Of a DNA stretch of 64,000 nucleotides, positions 1 to 11,300 are shown in pieces (the first letter of the stretch is position 1; each line of letters opens with the position of its first letter). Below the pieces are notes generated by a model, which searched no databases, was not told the origin of the DNA, and saw only the letters and a program-made list of their open reading frames with translations. The DNA is taken from contig NC_037593.1 of NCBI RefSeq assembly GCF_003073045.1, forward strand, positions 9,415,525 through 9,479,524, read 5' to 3'. Position numbers and translations under genes: made by a program. Source of the DNA: Pomacea canaliculata (lineage: Eukaryota > Mollusca > Gastropoda > Architaenioglossa > Ampullariidae).

Positions 1-370
1 AAATAGTTATGCTTCTCGTAAAAACAAATTTACCACTGTTTCTTTTGACCACCCACCTCATTTCCCTGACTACCTATCTTTGAGGCTCCTTGAAACACAA
101 GACAAACTTTCAGAAATAATCTCACGAATGGCGTTTTGAGAAATCAAAGAGGAGTCAGAACTAGCTGCAGAAAGCGAATGTTTTCACTATTCTTTTTTTT
201 TTTTATTACAACTGGGGCAGGTGCATGGCATGATCGTATTCGCTAGATAGATGGAAGGCTAAAGCGTAGAAGACAGCTACGATGACCATGGGATATAAAC
301 TGATAACCACCCTAGCACCAGCTTCATTTGACTCGCATGTATAGAGGCGTGCTTCCAACATCCAACGTTC

Positions 371-601
371 ATGACGTCATTGGGTAGTCACCTCACGAGA
401 CAGTATCCCCCGGAAACATGGTTGTTGCAGATGGTAACGGCCCTGATGGCATGTAGATTGATGTTTAACCCTACTGACCCGCTGACACATATCCTACTGC
501 ACTGTAAGCTCTGGAATTTAAGGTCAGGAAGACAAGACCAGCAGCTGTTGGGAACATTGAGTCACCATGACATCATCTATCACGAGGTAACTGCGTTTTA
601 A
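371..601 (+). mobile_element. Possible LINE 3' coding remnant (RNase H-side tail)
   Basis: A 76-codon open stretch carries a THILLHC segment followed by a region of the form x-LR-x-x-x-x-D. This resembles the Cys/His-bearing C-terminal tail of Jockey-like non-LTR retrotransposons, usually written TPEHLLxxCP. There is no recognisable reverse transcriptase beside it, so at most it is a short orphan fragment. The assignment rests on this one pattern and is weak. Confidence 0.3.
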
Positions 602-1754
602 CGGAAAGACTGCGGAACAAGAGATCACGGAACCAGTTAAGTCGTTGCCCAGCAACACAAACCCATCCCAGTGAGAGAACCGTTGGCTCACTCACCAACC
701 GCTGCTGAAGTGCTTTCCTCTGTTTCTTTACTTCCTTCTCTGACAGTTTTATTTTAAATGTGTCATGAGCTTCTACACCTGCTTTACGAGCATTTGATGT
801 TCGCGGTATGTTTCATTTACACAAATTGAAGTAACGTGATGGATGCTTACTTATCAACGCACCCAAACGAACTTAGGACATTAGAAGATATTTTTTATTA
901 CAGTAATAGTGAGACAATGAAACAATTGCTTAAACCATTTTAACTTCGTAATAGCATTAGTTACCGTCATACAGCTTGCTAAAGTTTTTCTGTTGCAAGA
1001 TTATACTTCTACAAACTTAATTCTTGTTAAGACTTTTTGTGTAAAAATTATTCTCAAAACTGGTTAGAATTTTTTTTTATCATTTTCTGAATAATCTTTT
1101 CATAATTACACGTCATCCTCTTTCTTGTTTATTAGAAAAACTCTTCTGATGTGTTTCTAAAGTTCCGACATTTTTTTTAACGTGCATATGTGTGATGGTC
1201 AAATTGGATAGGAAGAAGGCGGAAGACATTAAAGACGACCCACACACAAATGTACTACTAGTGATAACGAAGCTGTAAGATCAAAGAAAGGTTAAAGGTA
1301 ATAAATTAGCATTTTTACCGAAGGACATCTTTCGCTTTTTGTTTGCAGATGTTCTTGTGGTATTGGTGCTTCCCGGCCTTTATGCTTTGCTGCGAGTTCT
1401 TGTACGGCAAGATTAGGGTATCATGAAGATCCTTCCCCGTGTTTAAAAAAAATCCCCTAGGTCCACCCCATGATATTTCTGGGTATTTTAACAAAAAAGA
1501 TAAATAATCTTGCGAAATTAACATCTCACCCATAGCTATAAGCCCAGGGAGTACCCTGAAGCAGTAGCTGTGGACCAAATGCAAAACTTTGAAGCAGAGC
1601 CGATCTTTTGAACTCGGATGTTTAAGGTCTGCTCTGCCTGCGTCGTACTTTCAACAGTGCTGTCAACACGAAAGTTATTTTATATTTTGGTGAAACAAGA
1701 CAAAGTGGCCATACTTTTCCAGATGGTGCGACTTTTATTGAGTCTTAAACATTG

Positions 1755-1875
1755 TAGATGAGGAGGAGGAGAAGAAGAAGAAAGTGGAGGTGGAGGAGAA
1801 GGAGAAGGATGAGGAGGATCAAAACACAGCAACAACAACACAAAAAGAACAAGAACAACAAACAACAAAAACAAT
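1755..1875. repeat. Purine-rich low-complexity tract (GAG/GAA then AAC/AAG)
   Basis: About 120 bases consist almost wholly of A and G, first as GAG/GAA triplets and then as AAC/AAG runs. The Leu/Pro/Ser-rich open stretches on the other strand are a by-product of this composition. Confidence 0.85.
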
Positions 1876-2169
1876 AGAAAGAACAGCAAAAGAAGACAAG
1901 GGATAAAGAACTGACTTTCGTAAATGACCGTAACGCTTGGATCTGATCCATTGATGAAAAGCAACGAAGCTTCTATTTATATGTTAACTCTTTTCTTTCA
2001 GACTTGAAATCAAGTTTCCGTGATCGTGTTCCACAACGCCCTGGAGCTTCCTGTACGCAGCTGTCGTCCCAACGTGACTCAGTAGGAGTCAAAGGTCATG
2101 TTTTCAAAGCCATTCACATAGGTACATTTCAACTACTTGTGATGTGTATACATATTTTGAATGTTTAGT

Positions 2170-2352
2170 TTAGTCCTTGTTAGTCCTCGAGGAGCATAGG
2201 GCCGCAACATCTCGCCAGCGGACCCGGGTTTGGGCAGCACCCCGCCCCTTCAGTTGGGTCCATGGGGTTACGACGTCCTTTGCCTCGCTTTCTACTGTTC
2301 TTCTCCAAATCTGCTTTGGTCTGAAGCCTCGGATTTTGAATAGGGATAGCAA
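2170..2352 (-). mobile_element. LINE C-terminal fragment
   Basis: The minus-strand reading contains PKQIWRRTVESEAKDV followed about 20 residues on by VRWRDVAALCSS. These match the two blocks found near the C terminus of many invertebrate LINE ORF2 proteins (GRPxxTWRRxxExE..., then DRxxWRxxVAALCSxR). A cousin of the same blocks ends the larger LINE fragment near 53.4 kb on the plus strand. Only the last 60 or so codons remain; no reverse transcriptase is visible nearby. Confidence 0.6.
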
Positions 2353-2370
2353 ATTGTGACAGAAAGATGC

Positions 2371-2447
2371 TTGCTTACGTATGTACTAAGGTAACTTACT
2401 GAAGTTGTCAGGTGAAACTTTATAGGATATCGTGCTACGCCCATCAA
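2371..2447 (-). pseudogene. Decayed extra copy of astacin exon 4 and its donor flank
   Basis: This stretch resembles positions 6570-6650, which hold the end of exon 4 of astacin gene A and the start of the following intron. The shared parts include the intronic run ACGTATGTACTAA, the donor context TAACTTACTGAAG (plus-strand reading) and the exon bases behind it, at roughly 75-80 per cent identity by eye. The exon part has in-frame stops and a length change. I found no flanking astacin exons here, so it is either a relic of a third tandem gene or a locally copied piece. Confidence 0.5.
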
Positions 2448-3211
2448 TAATAATTACTAGCAACAATCTAGTCGACATCCTCATCTGTCTCTGTTGCAGT
2501 AGGTCAGTCAATATTTATGCCGACAAACACTACAAAGTTCACACATGCGCAGTAAAGCAAGTGATGGCACAGAATATTTACTGCTTTTTTCTGTGAGTTC
2601 ACACAAACAAAAGACAATGAGGTTTGCGAAACTTTAATCTGACGCCACAGGTGGTGCAAACAAAGAGAAAAAAGATTTGTTAGTAAACAAGAGGTGGCGC
2701 GAGAAGGTTAATTTTCGGATAGTTGAGCAGGTCACGAATCAAAAGCAAGAAAACAGCTGATCTTTAAGTCTAGAAGCTGTTGTCACTTCTTCTGCATTTC
2801 TGTCATTGCAACAACACAGGAATAGCCATTGTTCGTATCATCAAATTATTATAAAAAGAAAATTATTATTAAATATTAAGCTATCAATTATTATGCACGT
2901 GAAGTAAAGACGGAAGGCTTACGCTGATGCCAAAAGTTGTGTTTCTACAAAATCAGTCATGAATACAGGACAAAACTTTACCCTACGTTATAAAAATACT
3001 GATTATCTTGACTGGAAACAAGCTTGCATCTCACAATAAAACTTTAAGCGCAGTACATCACGATAAATATTTCACAATAAGGTCAACATTAGTAAACGTT
3101 ATTTGCCAAATAGTCACATTTAAGGTCCTTCTCTGCATGCACTCGTGGTCAAACAACATCAAAACATCTGCTAAACGTGACTTACAGCAGCAAGTGAAAG
3201 GAAGTTAACCC

Positions 3212-3217
3212 TTTATT
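3212..3217 (-). terminator. Poly(A) signal AATAAA for astacin gene A
   Basis: An AATAAA hexamer on the minus strand lies about 190 bases downstream of the gene A stop codon, a normal 3' UTR distance. No other hexamer between it and the stop was noticed. Confidence 0.5.
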
Positions 3218-3407
3218 TCAATTAGGCAAAAATGCTTACAGACCAGCTGACAATGGGCGAGAAAGCTAAGAGTAAATGTACATACGAATGAGCCTTGCTG
3301 CGATGAGCAGCAAGCAGCATTTTGCGAAAGGGTAGTAGTTCTACTCATCAAACATTTTCTTTGCGGGCAGTCAACGAGAGGAGCACAGATGAAACACGGT
3401 CAGCATT

Positions 3408-6317
3408 TCATAAACACAGTCCACAGGCTTTGGGACACGAATTTCTCACATGCACTGCATTCTTTCCTTGACAGAAGCCTTTACCACTCCAGTCCTCACA
3501 GCTGCTGTCCTTGTCTACACAGGGTTCACTTTGGAGCTTGATGACTACAACAAACATAAGTTAGTAACAAGTGTGTACAAATATGCGTAATATAGTACTG
3601 ATTACTCTGCAATATGACTTCATCAGAAAAAGAGAGCTTTGTTTTTTTATTTTTCAGACTATTTATAAGATGATTTGAGATATCACACAAAACATGAAGA
3701 ATAAGATTGTAACACTTAAAACATTCGCACATAAAATATATATATAAACAGTGTATGCACGTATCAGAGGTAGGTCTCGCCACACTCTGTTTACCTGCGT
3801 TTGTTTCGGTGCTGGCTCCATCTCCAGGCCCAGGTGTGGTGTCGGCGCAACTGCGTACTGGACTTCCAGGGCACATACACTCACAGTTTTTGTTTTGGAA
3901 CCCTTCCCCTCGGCACTTGACATTTGTACAGCCAGCTGAAACATGCCACCACTTGAGTGATGCGGCTGACGTCATACAAACATGTAAACATGTGCACGTT
4001 ACGCTAGTTCTAAATGCATAGATACACCAGTTTCGTTGGGAGAGGTTACTTATGCACACTGAGTCGGACGTAGTTTGAATTTGCAATAAATAAATGCTAG
4101 TTCGTCTATGTTTACATATGAAGTAATTGTTGTCAGTAATTACTCTGTCCGACAAAAAACGAAATCTGTCTAATAATCCTTTAGGTCTCCATTTGCAGTA
4201 AAGCAGTGAATCATTTTGAACTTTTTTTTACGAATGTGAACTCTGTCCTTTCTTGAAGTTTTATAACCATAATAGAAGAACGAAAAGGGACGACATTAGG
4301 AATACAGCTTCGTCATTAAGATCGTTTTCCTACCAGAAAGATATTTTAAAGCATGACAGAAAAACTATTTTAAAACAAATTATGAATAACAAAAAGGATT
4401 GTATAACATTAATTCCCCACATTTGCATTAACAGCAGAGATTTGTTCGGTACTACTAAAGTCTATGAAAATGAAAAACTGGACATTGGAACCACAATTAT
4501 GGATAAAATTGTTATTGGAAAAATTTTAACAAAGTCTGAGTATAATGTAACAACATTTTCACTTTATTGATCTTGTATTAATAGTTGATTAAAAAATAAG
4601 ACTGGTTTGAATTCTTTACTCGTTATCTCATGAAAGACTTCACCTTTCTCGCTGCACCTGTACATAAGATTAGCCATCTTAATGTCTCGGAAACTCAGGT
4701 GCTTTGCTGTGCCAATCACGTCCTGATACTTCGGGTCCTTCGTTCGTATCGTGTCGCTGCCATTTTCAGAGAAGTACTAAAAAATAAAATAATGTTCATA
4801 CTAATAGCATTTTTTATAGACTTAAAACAATTATTAAACTAAAATCAATTCTGTTGTATTAATGCAAAAAAAAAAAATCAGTGCATGCAGCAGCACAGCA
4901 GATGTAAGAAACCTAATTAAGTGTAATTCTATTGGCAAGAAAGATATTTCTTTCTGAAGAAAACGTTGAGCAAGAGAAGTCAGTCAGCTTGAGTGGCAGA
5001 GTAGGTGGACTATAGCCAAGTGTTGACAAAAGACAGAACACGTAGAGACGTCTTGAATTTTAGAATAAAAGGATACTGATATAGTCTTAAACACTAAAAT
5101 GTTTTAAATCAGGATAAGGATTATCAGAGAGCTATCAGTGAAAACGTGGTTAGATTGGATCAGAAGATCTGAGACGAAATGTGGTTCAGACCGGTGAAAG
5201 TGATTTTAATGAATTTTATGACCAGCAGCAAATTAACTAGCGTCTGCTTAGTCGTGGAAGGCACGGAAAAGAGAGCATTAAATTCAGTATCTGCCATCTG
5301 TAAAGAGTTCCCTAAATACGGTGAAACACTTGACCTGATCGTTTCCTCTTTAGTCGCAGGGAACGTGGTTTTTCTCACCTTTCTTCCATAATGCATGATG
5401 CTCTCATAGTCGTAGGGAATGTCAAAGACATTCAAATAACTTGACGCATAATTTACAAAGTTAAGGTACTTCATTCCTCTTTGATATTCTGAGAGAGGAT
5501 CTCAACGTAGTTGTCACGGTCTGGCCTCGATTGCTCGTGCCGAAAGCCCAGCGCGTGCCCCACCTCGTGCAAAATCACTTCCACCTGCCGGGAAAAAATT
5601 TGAAAATGAAATTCTTTCCTTATGTGTCTATAACTGGCAGCTAGATAGTTGCCAGAAAAGTATACTTTGTTCCCGGCGTGCTAGCAATGGTAATGATCCA
5701 GAATTAAAGGGATACTCCAAAGTTCCCAAATTACTGGGACATGGGACATTAGTTTTAGTTGCGTATACAGAGAACTACAAGAGTGAGACTTACAGTACGA
5801 CATCCGTCCTTGAGCTTTATAGTCTGATTGCCTTTAATCATGCCTACATAAGAATAACAACTGCAGAAGAAAAAATGTAACACTGTAACGTAAAAGAACA
5901 TTGAAGATTAAAAAAGATACATACATTTTTAAGGTAAAAGGTAGTGCAAATAAATAAGAGAAAATGAAAGCAGATAATACAAGTTCTTATGATTTATGGT
6001 TTATTCATTGCACGTCATAAAGACATTGGTAAAGACCCGCAGTTTTACTTATTATATCCTTTACTGCCTATGTGGCGTCTAGAATTCAACAGATGTATCA
6101 GAAAACTTGCACATTTCAAAGCAAAAGGAACAAAAGAGAAAACCTGAGACAAAAAAATAAACCAGTGAGTTACCCGCTACCGTCGTCAAAGACGATGAAG
6201 TTGGTGTCTGACGGCAACGCGAGCCTGAAGCTGATGCAAGTGTAATTTTGCCATTCCTCCAAGGCCTCTGTAATCTTCTGTTCCTCGGCAGATGCTGTCA
6301 ACAAACGTTTATTCTTC

Positions 6318-6351
<34 letters not shown>

Positions 6352-9300
6352 ATCCATCAATCCATCAATCCATCATATCATCTCAAATACACACAGAACT
6401 CGCATGAGGTTATACATGTCCAAAACATTCATATAACTTCATTTTAACTGCACGCCTGCTGCTTGTATATAAAGAGACTTTAAGCTGCCTATTTTAGAAA
6501 AGAATACAGATTTAAAATATTTATAGCGGTGTGTGTGTGCGCGCACGCAGAGTGAGAGAAATTCTTACATATGTACATACACGTATGTACTAAATTAACT
6601 TACTGAAGACACCAGGTGCAAATTTTGTAGGGTATCACGCCACCGGTCCATCTGAAACTTTCATCGCGAATCGCTTTCCTCTTGTGTCTGCTGCTGCTGC
6701 TGTCGTGTGTCTCGTCACCGTTTCTGTAAGATATAAATAGAATAAGGTAAAACGACGACATTAGCAACACAGCTTCGAGATCAAACTCGTATGATTATAG
6801 CTGAGCCGACACACAAAATATTCTTTCTTAATTTAAGCATAACTGTATAAATGTCTTAGTGCTACAATTGTTGAGAAAATCGGTTGAGCTGTATGGTTTA
6901 TACCACAATAGATTAAAAGTAAAAAACTAAATGATGAAAATCAGCTATCAAACCAGGAAGAAGGTGATGATTATTAACTCCGACAAAATGGTGGTTCTTA
7001 GACAAATATGAAACAAAATGTTAATTTGTTACCGACGGCAAATCATATTAAAACAGAAAACGTGGTTTACCTAATTGTACAGAGCATGGAGAGATGACAA
7101 ATCACTGTTTACGAGGGTAATGGAATAAGAAACGAAAAAGAGAGATATACGAAGTGCAAGACCGTAGAAATTATAACAACGATATTTACTAAACAGTTTT
7201 AATCATTAGCATTGGCACTTTATTAATAAGATCTCTAAAGTCTATATTCGCTTCTGTTGGATTAGAGGAAAGACAATCTTACTTAGGCTAGACACATTTG
7301 GAAAAAGTGTATTGACACAGACAAAAAAAATATAGACCGAAAACCGCCGTTATCAGTACTGATAGATCTGTCGTCTGCTCTGTGCAAGTCTAATCTGGGC
7401 ACAAGTACCGTGCACTGGCCTGAATGACTCCCTTGATGTCGACTAAATTATCTCAGTACTTAGACTTTTACGTTTTGAGTTACCTTAATAGGGAGGACGC
7501 AAATCATTGCGTATTAACTCGGTAATTTAATTCCACAGTCCTAAGGAATGTCTACTTCCGGTAGGTTTGACGATGTCAACAATGAAGTACAGGGAGTGAC
7601 GTCAACCGAGAGGCAGCAAATGTTAAAATATTTTTTTTCTTTTTTAAAGATTGGTAAAATACTCATTATGCTATATATTTTAAATTTTGAAGCAAGTTAC
7701 CAAATGACTTTGAATAAATGTCGAGAACAAAGACGTGAAAAAGGTTCTAAGGAACTTACAACTGCTGAATTTCTTCCCACTGCTCAGCAGTAAAGATCAT
7801 GTCGAATTCTACTTTCACTTCGCCGTCTGTGAACTGGAGGTAAGCGGACTCATTTGCTGAAATTAACGAATTAACAGATTTTGAGGACTTCGTATTTTAA
7901 GGAGTCGTGGGGTGCACAGAAAAAGGTCAACAAACCGGACGTCAGTATTATGAATGGATACGTTTCCGCTGTTTCAGACAATAGAAGAAGTTAGACAATA
8001 TTTTAGTTAGCCTTATCCATGTACAAAAGTGACATCACGATTCTGACTTCGCAATTATATGCTTAGTGACTATTGTAGTCTGTAGCTCGAGTACAGAAAG
8101 GGTGTTTCTAACCAAAACTGTGAAATAACATTTTGCATTGTGAGCTTTTATCCATAATTACAAAAAAGTAGTCCTTTCCGACCTTTTTCTTCTTCTTCTT
8201 CTTCTGGTAAGACAGAAAAATTACATTTTGGATGAGTGGATCAACAAGCATGCATTAAGCGGGTGCGAAATTATTTTCATTTTTGGACTTTATTGTTTCT
8301 TTCAGATCCTACAGCAAAGATCTTCAAGGCTTTATATCAAATGAACAAGGCATTATAGTCGTTTGTTAGCATGTCCATTGATGAAAGCATTAACTCTGTG
8401 TCTTCCATGACTGTCCCACACAAAATGAAACAAATGTCTTATCTATATAATGGGAAAAATAAGCTTTATGTGGATATTATCAAAGCAAGAAAACAGTGGG
8501 CAGAAAATACCTTCACTTGGCCTCTTCACCACGATATGGAGTAGAAGGCTACGATATTTTAAACACCATAATGCCAGGAAGAAGTGAATGGGCTTTTTGG
8601 ACTAAGTTATTATACTAAGTTATTCTTTCTTGTCTTCCTAGGGAGAAAGTCTTAAGTATTTATCCAATATATTACATTACTGAAGATAATAATAAACTAA
8701 TAAGGTAGATAACACGTGTATTGTTCTATGTACACTGTAGTTTGCATTTTATTGAATCAAAGATAACATAATATGTATCTGAAAAGTAAATCAAAAAAGA
8801 CCAAATGATTATTGGTATAATGACTGTTGATCTGTAACGATGGTGATTGTTTATACAAACTAGTTTCCGTTGCATTTAGTATGATTTCGTCAATCGTCGA
8901 AGACATCACACTCGTTATGACCTGAAAAAGCAAATACAGAGATATTTCCTGCTGAATAATGAAAGAATTTCCTAATAATATTATTTATAGTTAATTACAT
9001 AATAATTAATTTTGTTGTAAATCATATCAGTGTCTATAACTGTGGCATTACTTCGTAGTATAGCGTGGTTTCAGCAGACACATTTCGGAAGCCTTGGCGC
9101 CATACTGCGCATGTTGATATACCAGCTGTCAAGATGTCCATAACATGCCAATAGAATGCGTTTAAAGTATTTTTAACATGCCAGATTCCTGCTGCCTAAA
9201 TCTGTGGAAATCAAAGTAAGATTTACCTCGAAGACCATATATTCATGGAATTAAAGATTCATTTTTTAGGGTTTTATGGTGTGTAGGGTACAGCATAGTC

Positions 9301-9459
9301 CATACTTTTAAAAAGTATGCAAACTAATTTAAAACTTACAAAAATAGTCTTAAGCAGAACATGCCTACAAAAAAGCATAATATTATACTTTAATGTAATA
9401 ATTAGGTGAATTACCTTGGCTCCAAAGACAAACAGGTAAACAAGACAACGATTGGTCAT
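3408..9459 (-). CDS. Astacin-like metalloprotease gene A with ShKT domain; frame interrupted
   Basis: Predicted secreted zinc endopeptidase of the astacin (M12A) family. Coding exons, 5' to 3' on the minus strand: 9459-9415, 8921-8861, 7856-7760, 6723-6604, 6294-6174, 5860-5794, 5584-5379, 4776-4644, 3935-3795, 3544-3408. Exon 1 encodes a signal peptide ([15 protein letters not shown]...). Exons 2-4 give a propeptide with a basic RHKRK site before the mature start. Exon 7 holds the zinc site [11 protein letters not shown], then EQSRPDRD and the Met-turn SIMHY. Exon 9 encodes a six-Cys module and exon 10 a ShKT domain ending at TGA. Exon sizes and phases match paralogue B. However, exon 4 (near IPYK) and exon 7 (after the zinc site) each change frame relative to B, so the genomic sequence as given does not encode the whole enzyme. 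All splice sites and active-site codons persist. This means either a very recent pseudogene or indel errors in the assembly; I cannot tell which. Confidence 0.8.
4253..4570 (+). other. Unassigned 105-codon open stretch inside gene A intron 8
   Basis: It is open on the strand opposite gene A but has no signal peptide, motif or splice partners that I recognise, and its composition is Asn/Lys/Ile-rich as expected of AT-rich noncoding DNA. About 30 bases around 4283-4312 resemble 6747-6776 in intron 3 (both contain ACGACATTAG and ACAGCTTCG), which suggests a small dispersed repeat rather than a gene. Confidence 0.25.
6321..6378. repeat. (ATC)10 microsatellite with (AATCC) tail
   Basis: Ten ATC units at 6321-6350 are followed by imperfect CAATC/ATCC units. 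It lies about 26 bases from the exon 5 acceptor of astacin gene A, so on the transcribed strand a GAT repeat occupies the branch-point area. Confidence 0.9.
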
Positions 9460-10450
9460 GATGGTCAGGAGTAAACACTACAAGGTTGTGCGCCCTGAAA
9501 GTCGAAGATCAACTGTGGCAGACCGTACCCCTGCGTTGTTGTGAAATTTCTGCCTGATGTTTTTTTTAAGATTGTAGATTTTGCAGTGTACAGCAGTGAG
9601 ATACTTTTCACCGCAGTAAGTTCTGTACATTACCCACGGTACGCAGCAGACGACGCCGGCAAGTGGAACTCGTGATGGAGGTCGACAGAGACCTCTTATA
9701 TAGATGGAACAGGAATGTAAATTGGTTCCCTGATTTAAAAAAAAATTCCTTATAAGGATCTCAACTGGACCAAATTTCAATAATGTCAATCGCATTTCTT
9801 CAATTTAGAGGTAGAAACCGACAACTTCTATGAACAAGATACTGAGGAAAGATGTTGCTGCTCTGAAAAACAGGAAGTTTACTATTTTCACCTGATATTA
9901 GATACTGAATCCTGCACGTGTGACCAGCCGACCTCATCTTCTCAAAACAGAAGTTTTCGCTACACTCCTCTATCCTTGTGACATAATAAGTATAGCACGT
10001 TCAAAGTAGTTATTATATGCATTTCAATTAATATCAAATTCGACTATTAGCTAACATCTTTTTCTGTAAAGTTTTAGTAAGAATCATGCCTCATAATTTC
10101 CAGAGACTTCAATTTTGACACCTGTGAAAGGATGTCAAGGGCACTCGTGCGTGGAGGTGCGATGGATCCATGAGGATCGCTCTCCTATGTGCACTGAAAA
10201 CTTCCTTGAACACTACTCCTCACAACAGTTCACACTAGTCCATCTTTGAACATCCAACCCCCCAGCCACCTCCTTATTTTTCGTCTATTGACTACTTCCC
10301 TATTTGTTTTCCTCTGCAGAATACGATACCCTCAGTTCCTGTAATCCTATTCCTTTTTGCATTTTCTATATTTGTCTTTTATTAGTCATCAGTACTGTTG
10401 TTCATCCTTCTGTCCTTCGTATGTTGTCTATGTCACGTTCTTGTCTAATT

Positions 10451-10477
10451 CATCATCATCATCATCATCATCATCAT
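10451..10477. repeat. (CAT)9 microsatellite
   Basis: Nine CAT units in intergenic DNA. His- or Ser-rich open stretches across it are artefacts of the repeat. Confidence 0.9.
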
Positions 10478-10649
10478 TTATCAGTGGTAATCTCCAGTTT
10501 CCTTATTTCACATGTGGCACAGTACTAACATGCTTTCTGGCATTAAGACTGATTTTTTTATTTTAATCTTGAACATTACTGATTTCGTGGATATTGGCTT
10601 TCTTACTTTTTGTTTTTTGTATGCAGTCGTTACTCTGATATTGTTGTTA

Positions 10650-11300
10650 CAACTTACAAGGACTGGATCACCACGGGGCTGTGGTCCATTACCCCTGTTT
10701 TGTATCATGTATACAGTTAGCTGCAGAAGCATCGACGAGAAAAGATCATGAAATTCTCAGATGATTCTACATTCTTGACCTATTGCAGAGGCATAATCAA
10801 GATCATGACAATGCCTTATTCATTTCTTATACATTAATGCCAAGATTATTTTCTGGAATTAAATTTAGACAAAACAAAAGAGACTAGTATAAACTTTAGA
10901 AAAGGAATGAAGATGCTGTTGTTCTCAACAGGATACACGATAATCTGTAAAAAAAAAAAAATTTAGGCACTCTTTTTGACTGCCTGCTTAAATGGGATGT
11001 AAACACTAAACATGCTGTCAAACTTGGTCAACAAAGAGTACACCTTCTTCGAAAAACTGAAAATGTGTAAATCAGCACAGAAATCGTGAGCCGTTTTTAT
11101 CGGTTGAAAGTCTTTTTTCTTTTTCTTTTGCATGCTGTTTTCATAGTTTGTACGTCCACGACAAAAAAAGTTTGAGCAGTATTGTAATACTTATTCTAAG
11201 GTAATTCGTGTCAAGAAGAAGGCTTGGCTTCTTTTATATTAGAAAATTGTCAGAAACACTTGCAGCACTTTATCCATACCACTCTAATATGTGTTTTAAA
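10650..11300 (+). mobile_element. Degenerate LINE reverse-transcriptase fragment
   Basis: Consecutive plus-strand pieces in shifting frames show the RT blocks in the right order: TGSPRGCGPLPLFC (compare TGSPQGCVLSPLLF), KFSDDSTF (the FADD catalytic box), LNLDKTKE, then LGTLFDCLLKWDVN with GQQRVHLLRK. This is the palm-to-thumb part of a non-LTR retrotransposon. Stops and frame changes interrupt it, and neither the endonuclease nor the 3' end is recognisable, so it is a dead fragment. Its motifs differ from the LINE in the ACOX3 intron, which suggests a second family. Confidence 0.6.

Larger units (their letters stand above)
1..3211. other. Left flank without a supported gene
   Basis: Apart from the LINE scraps, the purine-rich tract and the astacin exon relic listed separately, I see no exon with homology and flanking splice sites. 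A minus-strand open stretch of 89 codons at 1315-1584 lacks any recognisable motif. The rest is AT-rich and unassigned. Confidence 0.5.

Noticed and set aside
1315-1584. 89-codon minus-strand open stretch
   Set aside because: No recognisable motif, no convincing splice partners, and no link to the astacin exons.
1680-1964. Leu/Phe- and Ser/Pro-rich minus-strand open stretches
   Set aside because: Composition follows from the purine-rich tract; no gene signals.
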